A stretch of 64,000 bases of DNA. Source: Dietzia aurantiaca (GTDB lineage: Bacteria > Actinomycetota > Actinomycetes > Mycobacteriales > Mycobacteriaceae). A model generated the notes under the pieces. The model did no database searches, was not told the origin of the DNA, and saw only the letters and a list, made by a program, of their open reading frames with translations. Shown in pieces: positions 31,926 to 42,217 of the stretch (position 1 is the first letter of the stretch; every line of letters starts with the position of its first letter). The position numbers and the translations under genes were made by a program. The stretch is taken from contig NZ_JAIFXZ010000002.1 of the NCBI RefSeq assembly GCF_021033825.1, positions 248,001-312,000 of the forward strand, given 5' to 3'.

Positions 31926-33509
31926 CTAGCGGTAGCGCAACAGCCCGGGCCACCGGAAGAGGGCGACGAGCACGATCAGAACGGTCACCACCGTCGCAGC
32001 CCAGGCCTGGACTGTCACGAAAGGGGGCAGGCCGGCGCCGGGCGGGAGTGTGAAGCACGCGAGTACCGCACTGACGGCCACCACCGGGATGCGGAACTCC
32101 ATCCGCGACGCCCATGCGGCCAGGGGCACGAGGGCCCACAGTACGTACCAGGGGTGGACGACGGGAAAACACAGGACGATCGCGGCCATGGACACGCCCA
32201 GCCCGCCCACCGGGTTCATCCGGCCGGCCTGCACCGCGAACAGCATGCGCACCGTGAACGCCGCGGCAGCGATGAGGGCCGCGGTCTGCACCATGACGAG
32301 GATCTGCTCGGTGTGATCGCCCAACCCCAGGTACTGGCCTGTTCCTCCGGCGATCACGCCGAGAGCGGTGGGAGGCGAGAGCCAGCTCCGCAGTGAGGTG
32401 GCCGCCCCCAGCTTGGTGATCCATCCCAGCCCCGAGGAGGTCACGAGCATGGCGACGCCGGTGGTCACCCCGCTCACCGCGAGCATCGCGAGAGCCGCCC
32501 TGACGGTGGCGCGCCACCCCGCACCCCACCGTCGCGCGAGCGCCATCCCGACGAACCCGAGCGCGACCACGGTCGGCAGTTTCACCAACGCCGACCCGGT
32601 CACCAGGACCGTGCCGAGGACGAACATGGCGGTGGTGCGTCGACCCGGTGGGGCCTCGACGGCCCGCAGCGCCAGCACGAGCCCGATCGCCAGCAGCCCC
32701 ATCATGAGCGCTTCCGAATGGATGCCCGAGACCAGGTGGAACAGGACGAGCGGGTTGGCCACGGCCAACCACAACGCGGCCACGTCCGAGACCCCGCAGT
32801 ACTCGGCGAGGCGGGGGACGGCCCAGCCGAGCATGAGGATGCCGATCACGGCCACCACGCGGTGCAGGATGATGGCGGGCACGACCTCCTCGCCCGTGAT
32901 GACGTGGATGAGTTTCTGGACGCCCAGGAACAGCGGTCCGTACTGGTTCGGGGTATCACGCCAGATGTCCGGCACGTTGATCGTCAGGGCATGCGAGGTG
33001 CCCAGAGCGGACACGGGGCCGAGCGCGTAGGGATCGTCCTGCGAGTTCCCGATCGCCCCCTGCGCGAGATAGCTGTAGACGTCCTTGCTGAACATCGGTG
33101 GGGCCACCGCCAGTGGCAACGCCCACGACGCGATGATGCGGTCCAGGGTCGCCCGGTCGATCCGCCCGCTGAGTCGCCCGCGCCTGTCCCGACCCAGGAC
33201 GTACGGGGCGAGCAGCAGCCAGCAGATGACCACCACGACCATTCCCGCCATGACGACCGTCATCGAGGACTGCTGCAGTCGGAGCCACAGACCGAACAGT
33301 CGCTCCCCCGCAGCGGGGTTCTGCAGCACGGGCAACGCGCCGGCGCCCAGCGCACCGACCGCCATCGCGACCGCAGCGGTGGTCCCGATCAACCGGATGC
33401 GCCGGAGCCGCGCCATCTCGGCGGACATCGGCGAGCCGGTGGACAACTCCGCGGTGTGCAACCGGGCGGCCACCGCACCCGCGCCGCGTAGGGGGAATTC
33501 GCGTGCCAC
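31926..33509 (-). CDS. mptB: alpha-1,6-mannopyranosyltransferase (MptB-like, GT-C)
   Basis: Polyprenol-phosphate-mannose-dependent glycosyltransferase of the family that builds the mannan core of lipomannan in Corynebacterium and Mycobacterium (Rv1459c position). The 527-residue product has about 12 membrane helices and the GT-C acidic motif FSKDVYSYLAQG (near 163-174). Further conserved loops include NQYGPLF and HSEALMMG. The GTG at 33509 has AGGAAGG 8 nt upstream; other starts would include the ribosome site or lose the N-terminal tail. It is divergent from sufR. Confidence 0.88.
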   Translation of the reverse strand: MAREFPLRGAGAVAARLHTAELSTGSPMSAEMARLRRIRLIGTTAAVAMAVGALGAGALPVLQNPAAGERLFGLWLRLQQSSMTVVMAGMVVVVICWLLLAPYVLGRDRRGRLSGRIDRATLDRIIASWALPLAVAPPMFSKDVYSYLAQGAIGNSQDDPYALGPVSALGTSHALTINVPDIWRDTPNQYGPLFLGVQKLIHVITGEEVVPAIILHRVVAVIGILMLGWAVPRLAEYCGVSDVAALWLAVANPLVLFHLVSGIHSEALMMGLLAIGLVLALRAVEAPPGRRTTAMFVLGTVLVTGSALVKLPTVVALGFVGMALARRWGAGWRATVRAALAMLAVSGVTTGVAMLVTSSGLGWITKLGAATSLRSWLSPPTALGVIAGGTGQYLGLGDHTEQILVMVQTAALIAAAAFTVRMLFAVQAGRMNPVGGLGVSMAAIVLCFPVVHPWYVLWALVPLAAWASRMEFRIPVVAVSAVLACFTLPPGAGLPPFVTVQAWAATVVTVLIVLVALFRWPGLLRYR

Positions 33510-33597
33510 TGTCCCGACCTTCCTCCACCGCAGGCGCCGTCGGACCACCCTCGACCACCCCTGTCGGACGCGCCCGGGGGTGGGGGAATATTTCCGA

Positions 33598-33645
33598 CAC
33601 AAGTTTGTTGCGTAATATCAGGTGGTGCGTCCCACTCGGGGCGCA
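33598..33645 (+). promoter_or_regulatory. sufR promoter with palindrome and 5' hairpin
   Basis: The 163-nt mptB-sufR gap holds, in order: the partial palindrome ACAAGTTTGT (33600-33609), a -10-like TAATAT (33613-33618), and a hairpin TGCGTCCC-ACTC-GGGGCGCA (33626-33645) at the likely 5' end of the mRNA. The palindrome lies where a repressor would block the promoter, so it is a candidate SufR autoregulatory site. It does not match the mycobacterial SufR box exactly. Confidence 0.4.
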
Positions 33646-33672
33646 ACGAGCATAACCGGAAGGGAGTGACGC

Positions 33673-34410
33673 ATGAGCGTGCAGCACGCGTACGACACCA
33701 GCGCACGCCCGGACACGCGCTCGGCGATCCGTGAACTCCTCCTCGCCCGAGGAGCGCTCACCGCGACGGAGATCGGACGCGAACTCGGCCTCACCGCCGC
33801 AGGCGTCCGACGACACCTCGACAACCTCGTCGAGGTCGGCGAGGTGGAGCCCGCGCACACGCGTCCGGCCGGAACCCGCGGCCGGCCGGCGAAGGCCTTC
33901 CAGGTCACGGCCTCCGGACGCAGCACGGCCAAGCACGGGTACGATCACCTGGCCGTCGAGGCACTCACGGCGCTGCGCCGGATCGGCGGCTCCGAGGCGG
34001 TCATCGACTTCGCCCGGGAGCGCGTCCGTTCGGTGATCGGACATATCCGACCAGCTGAGGGGCCGCACGATGTCGAACGCGCCGCGTCCGACATCGCGTC
34101 CGCGCTGTCCGAGGCCGGATACGCCTCGTCCGTCGAGGAGGTGGGGACCGGCCTGCAGGTCTGTCAGCACCACTGCCCGGTCTGGAACGTCGCCTCTCGC
34201 TTCCCGGAACTGTGCGAGGCCGAGCAGGAGGTGGTGTCCGAGATAGTGGGCACCCACGTCCAGCGCCTCGCGACCATTGCGGGCGGCAACTGCGCCTGCA
34301 CCACGAACATCCCGACAGGGACCGTGTCCGCGGAGTTCCTCGCGGCCACGATCCCCGCACCGGCCGGCGCACCCGCGCCGGCTTCGACCGCCGAAAGGAC
34401 AGTGCGATGA
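33673..34410 (+). CDS. sufR: SufR, iron-sulfur-sensing repressor of the suf operon
   Basis: DeoR/ArsR-like regulator that binds a [4Fe-4S] cluster and controls the SUF operon. The 245-residue product has an N-terminal winged helix (about 15-75; [24 protein letters not shown]). Its C-terminal half carries the expected cysteines: CQHHCPVW near 165-172, ELCEAE near 179 and GNCACTT near 206. The ATG has GAAGGGAG upstream. Its stop overlaps the sufB start as ATGA, so regulator and scaffold are co-translated. Confidence 0.94.
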   Translation: MSVQHAYDTSARPDTRSAIRELLLARGALTATEIGRELGLTAAGVRRHLDNLVEVGEVEPAHTRPAGTRGRPAKAFQVTASGRSTAKHGYDHLAVEALTALRRIGGSEAVIDFARERVRSVIGHIRPAEGPHDVERAASDIASALSEAGYASSVEEVGTGLQVCQHHCPVWNVASRFPELCEAEQEVVSEIVGTHVQRLATIAGGNCACTTNIPTGTVSAEFLAATIPAPAGAPAPASTAERTVR

Positions 34411-35858
34411 CCATCACCCCAGACCAGGTGACGGCCGACGTCACCGAGCCGACCACCGACGAGGAGCGGATCGCCTCCATCGGTCAGTACAACTATGGCT
34501 GGCACGATTCGGACGACGCCGGTGCCACCGCGCAGCGTGGACTCTCCGAGGCGGTCGTGCGTGACATCTCCGCCAAGAAGAACGAATCCGACTGGATGCT
34601 CGAGAAGCGACTCAAGGCGCTGAGCATCTTCGACAAGAAGCCGATGCCGGCCTGGGGTTCCGACCTCTCGGGGATCGACTTCGACAACATCAAGTACTTC
34701 GTCCGTTCGACCGAGAAGCAGGCCACCAGCTGGGAGGACCTGCCCGAGGACATCAAGAACACCTACGACAAGCTCGGCATCCCCGAGGCCGAGAAGCAGC
34801 GTCTGGTGGCCGGTGTCGCGGCGCAGTACGAGTCCGAGGTGGTCTACCACCAGATCCGTGAGGACCTGGAGAGCCAGGGCGTCATCTTCATGGACACCGA
34901 CACCGCCCTCAAGGAGCACCCTGAGTACTTCGAGGAGTACTTCGGCTCGGTGATCCCGTCGGGCGACAACAAGTTCTCCGCGCTCAACACCGCGGTGTGG
35001 TCGGGCGGCTCGTTCATCTACGTCCCCAAGGGCGTGCACGTCGACATCCCGCTGCAGGCCTACTTCCGCATCAACACCGAGAACATGGGCCAGTTCGAGC
35101 GGACACTGATCATCGTCGACGAGGACGCCTACGTTCACTACGTCGAGGGCTGCACCGCGCCGATCTACAAGTCGGACTCGCTGCACTCGGCCGTGGTGGA
35201 GATCGTCGTCAAGAAGGGCGGTCGCTGCCGCTACACGACCATCCAGAACTGGTCGAACAACGTCTACAACCTGGTGACCAAGCGTGCCCGCGCCGAAGAG
35301 GGCGCGACCATGGAGTGGATCGACGGCAACATCGGTTCCAAGGTCACCATGAAGTACCCCGCCGTGTGGCTGACCGGTGAGCACGCCAAGGGAGAGGTCC
35401 TCTCCGTGGCGTTCGCCGGCGAGGGCCAGCACCAGGACACCGGCTCGAAGATGCTGCACCTGGCGCCCAACACGTCGTCGAACATCGTCTCCAAGTCGGT
35501 GGCGCGCGGCGGCGGGCGCTCCGCCTACCGCGGGCTGATCCAGATCAACCCCGGCGCCAAGGGCTCCAAGTCCAACGTCGAGTGCGACGCGCTGCTGGTG
35601 GACAACATCAGCCGCTCGGACACCTACCCGTACATCGACATCCGCGAGGATGACGTGACGCTGGGGCATGAGGCCACGGTCTCCAAGGTGAGCCAGGACC
35701 AGCTGTTCTACCTCATGAGCCGCGGCCTGGCCGAGGAAGAGGCCATGGCGATGATCGTCCGCGGATTCGTGGAGCCCATCGCCAAGGAACTGCCGATGGA
35801 GTACGCCCTCGAGCTCAACCGCCTGATCGAACTGCAGATGGAAGGATCGGTGGGCTGA
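34407..35858 (+). CDS. sufB: Fe-S assembly scaffold SufB (no intein)
   Basis: Scaffold subunit of the SufBCD complex on which Fe-S clusters are built. The 483-residue product has the family core ([28 protein letters not shown] with a conserved Cys, SNVECDALL with the C-terminal conserved Cys region). It runs without interruption through the place where M. tuberculosis SufB carries an intein. The ATG overlaps the sufR stop; sufD follows after 5 nt. Confidence 0.97.
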   Translation: MTITPDQVTADVTEPTTDEERIASIGQYNYGWHDSDDAGATAQRGLSEAVVRDISAKKNESDWMLEKRLKALSIFDKKPMPAWGSDLSGIDFDNIKYFVRSTEKQATSWEDLPEDIKNTYDKLGIPEAEKQRLVAGVAAQYESEVVYHQIREDLESQGVIFMDTDTALKEHPEYFEEYFGSVIPSGDNKFSALNTAVWSGGSFIYVPKGVHVDIPLQAYFRINTENMGQFERTLIIVDEDAYVHYVEGCTAPIYKSDSLHSAVVEIVVKKGGRCRYTTIQNWSNNVYNLVTKRARAEEGATMEWIDGNIGSKVTMKYPAVWLTGEHAKGEVLSVAFAGEGQHQDTGSKMLHLAPNTSSNIVSKSVARGGGRSAYRGLIQINPGAKGSKSNVECDALLVDNISRSDTYPYIDIREDDVTLGHEATVSKVSQDQLFYLMSRGLAEEEAMAMIVRGFVEPIAKELPMEYALELNRLIELQMEGSVG

Positions 35859-35863
35859 CCACC

Positions 35864-37072
35864 ATGACCGACACCACCACCCCCACCCCGGCGTCCGCGC
35901 CGGCCCCGGTGACCGACCGCTACGGGATCCCCGTCGGAGCCACGAAGGGCGACCAGTTCTCCTCCTTCGACGTAGGCGCCTTCGAGGTCCCGAGCCACAA
36001 GGACGAGATCTGGCGGTTCACTCCGCTGCGGCGCCTGCGTGGAATCCATGACGGCTCGAACGTCGAGGCCACCGGCCGGATCCTCGTCTCCCTCGCCGAG
36101 CAGGACGGACTGACCGTCGAGACCGTCACCACCGGTGACAAGCGCGTCGGCGAGGCCGGTGCGCCCCGCGATCGGGTCGCGGCCCAGGCCTTCACCGCCG
36201 CGGACGAGGCCACCATCATCACCGTGGCCAAGAACAAGGTGATCGACGATCCCGTCTACGTCACCGTCGACGGCCCGGGCGAGGGCAACGTCGCTTTCGG
36301 CCACACGCAGGTCCGTCTCGAGCCGTTCGCCAACGCCACATTCGTGGTCGATCAGCGCGGCGGCGGCACCATCGCCGAGAACGCCGAGTTCATCGTCGGC
36401 GATTCCGCCCACCTCGAGGTCGTGCTCATCCAGGACTGGGATGACGACGTGGTGCACCTGGCCGGCCATCACCTGCAGGTCGGCCGCGACGCCACCGTGA
36501 CCTACACCGCCGTCACCTTCGGTGGCGAGGTCGTACGAATCGCCCCGTCCGTCCGATACACCGCACCCGGCGGCACGGCCCACCTCAACGGTCTGTACTA
36601 CGCGGATGACGGGCAGCACATCGAGCACCGTCTCCTCGTCGACCACGAGGTCCCGAACTGCACCTCGCGGATCCTCTACAAGGGCGCCCTCCAGGGCGAC
36701 GCGAAGTCGAACCTGCCGGATGCGCACACCGTCTGGATCGGTGACGTGCTCATCCGGTCGCAGGCGCTCGGCACCGACACGTACGAGATGAACCGCAACC
36801 TCGTCCTGACCGACGGGGCGCGTGCGGACTCGGTGCCGAACCTCGAGATCGAGACCGGTGAGATCGCCGGCGCGGGCCACGCCAGCGCCGTCGGCCGGTT
36901 CGACGAGGAGCACCTCTTCTACCTCATGTCGCGCGGTATCGCCGAGGACGTCGCACGACGCCTCGTCGTCCGCGGCTTCTTCGGCGAGGTGATCAACCGA
37001 ATCGGTGTGCCCGAGGTTCGCGACCGGATCACCGAGGCCGTCGAGCTGGAGCTGCAGTCCTCCGGTATCTGA
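35864..37072 (+). CDS. sufD: Fe-S assembly protein SufD
   Basis: SufB paralogue that completes the SufBC2D scaffold and helps iron entry. The 402-residue product ends with the shared SufB/D beta-helix features, including HLNGLYYADDGQHIEHR with the conserved His (near 243-260) and the C-terminal LFYLMSRGI motif also present in SufB. The ATG at 35864 lies 5 nt after sufB. A 54-nt gap then precedes sufC. Confidence 0.95.
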   Translation: MTDTTTPTPASAPAPVTDRYGIPVGATKGDQFSSFDVGAFEVPSHKDEIWRFTPLRRLRGIHDGSNVEATGRILVSLAEQDGLTVETVTTGDKRVGEAGAPRDRVAAQAFTAADEATIITVAKNKVIDDPVYVTVDGPGEGNVAFGHTQVRLEPFANATFVVDQRGGGTIAENAEFIVGDSAHLEVVLIQDWDDDVVHLAGHHLQVGRDATVTYTAVTFGGEVVRIAPSVRYTAPGGTAHLNGLYYADDGQHIEHRLLVDHEVPNCTSRILYKGALQGDAKSNLPDAHTVWIGDVLIRSQALGTDTYEMNRNLVLTDGARADSVPNLEIETGEIAGAGHASAVGRFDEEHLFYLMSRGIAEDVARRLVVRGFFGEVINRIGVPEVRDRITEAVELELQSSGI

Positions 37073-37126
37073 CGTCCGGCCCCGAGTAATTCCCCAAGAC
37101 CTTTCACACAGATTGCGAGCACTGAA

Positions 37127-37897
37127 ATGACCATTCTCGAGATCAAGGACCTGACGGCCCGCGTCGCCGCCACCGAGGACGCCCCGGAGACCGTCGAGAT
37201 CCTCAAGGGCGTCAACCTGACCATCGAGTCCGGCCAGACCCACGCCATCATGGGCCCGAACGGCTCCGGCAAGTCGACCCTGGCCTACGTCATCGCCGGC
37301 CACCCGAAGTACGAGGTCACCGGCGGAACCGTCACCCTGGACGGCGAGAACGTCCTGGAGATGGAGGTCGACGAGCGGGCGCGCGCCGGCCTGTTCCTGG
37401 CCATGCAGTACCCGACCGAGATCCCCGGAGTCTCGACCGCCAACTTCCTGCGCACCGCGGCCACCGCCGTGCGCGGTGAGGCCCCCAAGCTCCGCCACTG
37501 GGTCAAGGAGGTCAAGGAGGCCATGTCCGACCTGGACTTCGACCCGGCGTTCTCCGAGCGCAGCGTGAACGAGGGATTCTCCGGCGGTGAGAAGAAGCGC
37601 CACGAGATCCTTCAGCTCGACCTCCTCAAGCCGAAGATCGCCGTCCTCGACGAGACCGACTCCGGCCTGGACGTCGACGCCCTGCGCGTCGTCTCCGAGG
37701 GCGTCAACCGCTACAAGGCGGAGGAGAACGGCGGGATCCTGCTCATCACGCACTACACGCGGATCCTGCAGTACATCAAGCCCGACACGGTTCACGTGTT
37801 CGTCGACGGCCGTGTCGCCGCCTCCGGTGGCGCCGAGTTGGCCGACGAGCTCGAGGCGAACGGTTACGAGAAGTACCTGACGCCCGCGAACGCCTGA
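37127..37897 (+). CDS. sufC: Fe-S assembly ATPase SufC
   Basis: Soluble ABC-type ATPase of the SufBCD complex. The 256-residue product has Walker A GPNGSGKST (near 43-51), the Q-loop in AMQYPTEIPGV, the signature FSGGEKKRHE (near 151-160) and Walker B VLDETDSGLDVDAL. The distinctive FSGGEKKR signature separates it from ordinary transporters. It lies 18 nt before sufS. Confidence 0.96.
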   Translation: MTILEIKDLTARVAATEDAPETVEILKGVNLTIESGQTHAIMGPNGSGKSTLAYVIAGHPKYEVTGGTVTLDGENVLEMEVDERARAGLFLAMQYPTEIPGVSTANFLRTAATAVRGEAPKLRHWVKEVKEAMSDLDFDPAFSERSVNEGFSGGEKKRHEILQLDLLKPKIAVLDETDSGLDVDALRVVSEGVNRYKAEENGGILLITHYTRILQYIKPDTVHVFVDGRVAASGGAELADELEANGYEKYLTPANA

Positions 37898-39621
<1,724 letters not shown>

Positions 39622-39627
39622 TGTGAC

Positions 39628-40098
39628 ATGACCGAGCAGATGACACCTGCCAACGACCCGTCCGTCGACGATCCGATGTCGGGGGCGGAGAACGACACGG
39701 ACCCGGGCACCGCCTACAACGGCGAGTTCCGGCCCGACCCCAACCGGCCGGAGCAGTCCGAGGACGACCTCGCGTTGGTGGCCGATCTCGAGGAGGCCAT
39801 GCGTGACGTGGTCGACCCCGAGCTCGGCATCAACGTCGTCGATCTGGGCCTGGTCTACGACATCTGGGTCCGCCCGGGCGAGACCGAGGGGTCGACCATC
39901 GCACGCGTGGACATGACGCTCACGTCCGCCGCGTGTCCGCTCACCGACGTGATCGAGGACCAGGCGCGCAGCGCCACCGTCGGTTCGGATCTCGTCAACG
40001 AGCTCGAGCTCAACTGGGTCTGGATGCCGCCGTGGGGCCCCCAGATGATCACCGACGACGGCCGCGAGCAGCTCCGCGCCATCGGGTTCACCGTCTAG
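39628..40098 (+). CDS. sufT: SufT-type DUF59/MIP18 protein
   Basis: Auxiliary Fe-S maturation factor of the MIP18 (DUF59) family, Rv1466 equivalent. The 156-residue product has a disordered acidic N-terminus (about 1-45) and then the compact domain with VVDPELGINVVDLGLVYD (near 55-72), LTSAACPLTD carrying the conserved Cys (near 111) and WMPPWGP (near 133-139). It ends the SUF operon; its stop overlaps by 4 nt the stop of the convergent lycopene cyclase gene. Confidence 0.93.
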   Translation: MTEQMTPANDPSVDDPMSGAENDTDPGTAYNGEFRPDPNRPEQSEDDLALVADLEEAMRDVVDPELGINVVDLGLVYDIWVRPGETEGSTIARVDMTLTSAACPLTDVIEDQARSATVGSDLVNELELNWVWMPPWGPQMITDDGREQLRAIGFTV

Positions 40099-41264
40099 TC
40101 AGAACCCGACGAGCCGGCATGGTCGCGCGGATCCTTCTTCAGGACCGCGGCGATCATGCCGGCTTTCTGCTGTACCGGCATGTCGGCCCACATGCCCCAC
40201 ATCGCCGATCCCACCTGATACGACGGGCTGGCCGCGTCGAGGAACCACCGCTGCTTACAGGACTTCAGCCTGCCGAAGGCGGAGAACAGTTCCCGTACCG
40301 TTCCGTGATCCGCGCGCAACAGCGCCCGCAGTCCCAGGGAGTGCAGGGCGGTGGTCAGCGGGGAGCGGGGCTCAGGAATCGGCCGGCCGGTGCCCAATGC
40401 CACGACCGCCCCCGGGACCGCTCCGAGCGCGGCCGCGACCGAGTAGCCGGTCGCCGCGTGACCGTACCCACCGGCGGTGCCGAAGGCCTCGACCCGCAAG
40501 TTCGCGGCGTAGCGGGCGCGGGACGTGAGCGGGATGCGTACACGCTCCACCGCGAGCGGCTCGTCGAGCGCGGCCCGGTCCATGCCCCGACGCCGCAGCC
40601 GCGAGCGCAGGCGGGTCTCGAGGACGGCAGGTTTCGGGGCCGGCCACCCGGCGAGGCAGGTCTCCTCGAGGAGGACACGGCCCGGGCCCACGGGTATCGC
40701 GTACAGGAATCCGGGGCCGGCCTCGTCGTCGTCGTGGTCGGAGCGCCAATCCATGAACAGCGCGGACTCACCGCCGAGGGCCGGCGCCGCGGCGTCGGCC
40801 TCCACGACGATCCCGTAGGCGGTCTGTAGTGGTCCACGGTTGCGCTGGCCACCGGCGCCGCGACAGTCCACGACACGATGCGCCCGCTCGGTGAGGGCGA
40901 GCACCCCGGAGTCGTCAAGGGTGTCACGCTCGACGGTGACCCCGGGGCCGAGCGGCAGGGCCGCGTGCAACTCCTCGGTGTCGAGTACCGCGTACTCCCG
41001 CTCAAGGACCGCCCGCTCGGGGGAGTACATCGCGGGGCCGTACACCCGGTGCGCGAGAACGTCGGTGCCACAGGCGTCTTCGCTTAGCCACGGGGGAACC
41101 TGATCAGCCCACAGCGACAGGGTCTGACGCCACACCGCATCCGGCGCCGGGTCCACCGCCAATACCGTGAGTCCGGCGCCCGCGCACCGGGAGGACAGCG
41201 CACGACCGGCCGGACCCAGGCCGACGATCGCGACGTCGAACAGCCCGCCACCCGTAGCATCCAT
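40095..41264 (-). CDS. CrtL-type lycopene beta-cyclase
   Basis: Flavoprotein that closes the beta-ionone rings of lycopene in carotenoid synthesis. The 389-residue product has the N-terminal FAD motif VAIVGLGPAGRAL (9-21), QTAYGIVVEAD and ALFMDWR (near 147-175), GFLYAIPVGPGRVLLEETCL (near 185-204), and GTAGGYGHAATGYSVAAAL (near 273), all diagnostic of plant/cyanobacterial-type CrtL. TAGGGT lies 8 nt before the ATG at 41264. No other carotenoid gene is in the window. Actinobacteria more often use heterodimeric CrtYc/Yd cyclases. Confidence 0.88.
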   Translation of the reverse strand: MDATGGGLFDVAIVGLGPAGRALSSRCAGAGLTVLAVDPAPDAVWRQTLSLWADQVPPWLSEDACGTDVLAHRVYGPAMYSPERAVLEREYAVLDTEELHAALPLGPGVTVERDTLDDSGVLALTERAHRVVDCRGAGGQRNRGPLQTAYGIVVEADAAAPALGGESALFMDWRSDHDDDEAGPGFLYAIPVGPGRVLLEETCLAGWPAPKPAVLETRLRSRLRRRGMDRAALDEPLAVERVRIPLTSRARYAANLRVEAFGTAGGYGHAATGYSVAAALGAVPGAVVALGTGRPIPEPRSPLTTALHSLGLRALLRADHGTVRELFSAFGRLKSCKQRWFLDAASPSYQVGSAMWGMWADMPVQQKAGMIAAVLKKDPRDHAGSSGSD

Positions 41265-41272
41265 GGGGATCG

Positions 41273-41278
41273 ACCCTA
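41273..41278 (-). promoter_or_regulatory. predicted -10 element, leaderless cyclase transcript
   Basis: The minus-strand hexamer TAGGGT lies 8 nt before the cyclase ATG, in the 37-nt divergent gap shared with the thioesterase gene, whose GAAGGAG site (41291-41297) faces the other way. Confidence 0.5.
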
Positions 41279-41301
41279 CCGCCGTCGCCCGAAGGAGTCC
41301 C

Positions 41302-42084
41302 ATGACCGGTTCGTTCTACCAGCAGGTTGACCGGGGACGATTCGAGTCGACGCCGTTGACCGCCGGCCCCTGGTCGGCCGAATCGCAGCACGCGGGACCC
41401 CCGAGTGCGCTGCTGGTACGGGCACTGGAGCAGTTCGAGGCCGAGCCCGAGGTGCGGCTGGCGCGGCTGTCGGTCGACGTACTCGGGCCCGTGCCGATCG
41501 CACCACTGGACATCGAGGTGCACCGGATCCGGCCCGGGCGCAGCGTCGAGTTGCTCGAGGCCACTGCGTCTGTCGACGGCCGGCCCGCGCTCGTCGCCCG
41601 GGGATGGCGGATGCGCCGCACGCCCGCGGATTTTCCGACCGTCGGCACACATGCGGGACCGCCGGCTCCCGATGTCCTGGAGCGTGGGGCGATGATGAGT
41701 TACGCCTATCAGGACGGATACCTGTCGGTGGTGGATTTCGCGTTCGTCTCCGGCAGCGGTGACGAACTCGGCCCCACCCGGGCCTGGGGCCGCTCCCGCG
41801 CGGACCTGATCGAGGGGGAGGCCATGACCGGCTGGCAGCACACCGTCGTGGTGGCGGACTCCTCGAGCGGCGTGTCGATGGGCAGTGATCCGCTGACCCA
41901 CCCGGCGATCAACTGCGACCTGGTCGTGTCGCTGCACCGCGATCCCGGCCCCGGGTGGGTCCACCTCGACACCGAGACGATCGGCTCACCGGAGCAGGGC
42001 GTCCTCACCGACACCAGGATCTCCGACGACCACGGCAGCCTCGGGCGGTGCGTGCAGAACCTGTACGGGCGACGCTCGGGGTGA
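41302..42084 (+). CDS. thioesterase-family protein (TesB-like double hotdog)
   Basis: A 260-residue acyl-CoA-thioesterase-like protein. It has the typical start SFYQQVDRGRFESTPLTAGPW, then AGPPSALLVRALEQ (near 35-48), and a C-terminal half containing HTVVVADSSSGVSM and HLDTETIG, as in double-hotdog TesB relatives of Mycobacteriales. Substrate unknown. The ATG at 41302 has AAGGAG 4 nt upstream, a short spacing. It is divergent from the lycopene cyclase and not clearly linked to it. Confidence 0.75.
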   Translation: MTGSFYQQVDRGRFESTPLTAGPWSAESQHAGPPSALLVRALEQFEAEPEVRLARLSVDVLGPVPIAPLDIEVHRIRPGRSVELLEATASVDGRPALVARGWRMRRTPADFPTVGTHAGPPAPDVLERGAMMSYAYQDGYLSVVDFAFVSGSGDELGPTRAWGRSRADLIEGEAMTGWQHTVVVADSSSGVSMGSDPLTHPAINCDLVVSLHRDPGPGWVHLDTETIGSPEQGVLTDTRISDDHGSLGRCVQNLYGRRSG

Positions 42085-42158
42085 CCCCCTGCCGGCGGCC
42101 CGTGACGTCGGCGCGGAGACCCAGGTCACCGGACTCGTCGCCGCGCTCGGAGCGCCGG

Positions 42159-42164
42159 TAGACT
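42159..42164 (+). promoter_or_regulatory. predicted -10 element for the ABC-F gene
   Basis: TAGACT lies 49 nt before the ABC-F GTG, giving a leader of about 43 nt that contains a seven-codon open frame (42197-42217). Confidence 0.4.
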
Positions 42165-42196
42165 TGCGAGTCGGCCCGAAAACCCCCCGAGAACAA

Positions 42197-42217
42197 ATGA
42201 GGTACCCGCGCACGTGA
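42197..42217 (+). CDS. possible hexapeptide leader ORF before the ABC-F gene
   Basis: ATG-AGG-TAC-CCG-CGC-ACG-TGA encodes MRYPRT and its stop overlaps the ABC-F GTG as GTGA. There is no strong ribosome site (only CGAGAAC upstream). Leader peptides often control antibiotic-resistance ABC-F genes, so it could be regulatory; it could equally be chance. Confidence 0.25.
   Translation: MRYPRT

Noticed and set aside
35708-37795. 695-codon open frame opposite sufB-sufD-sufC
   Set aside because: It crosses three well-supported genes on the other strand and has only composition-driven sequence.
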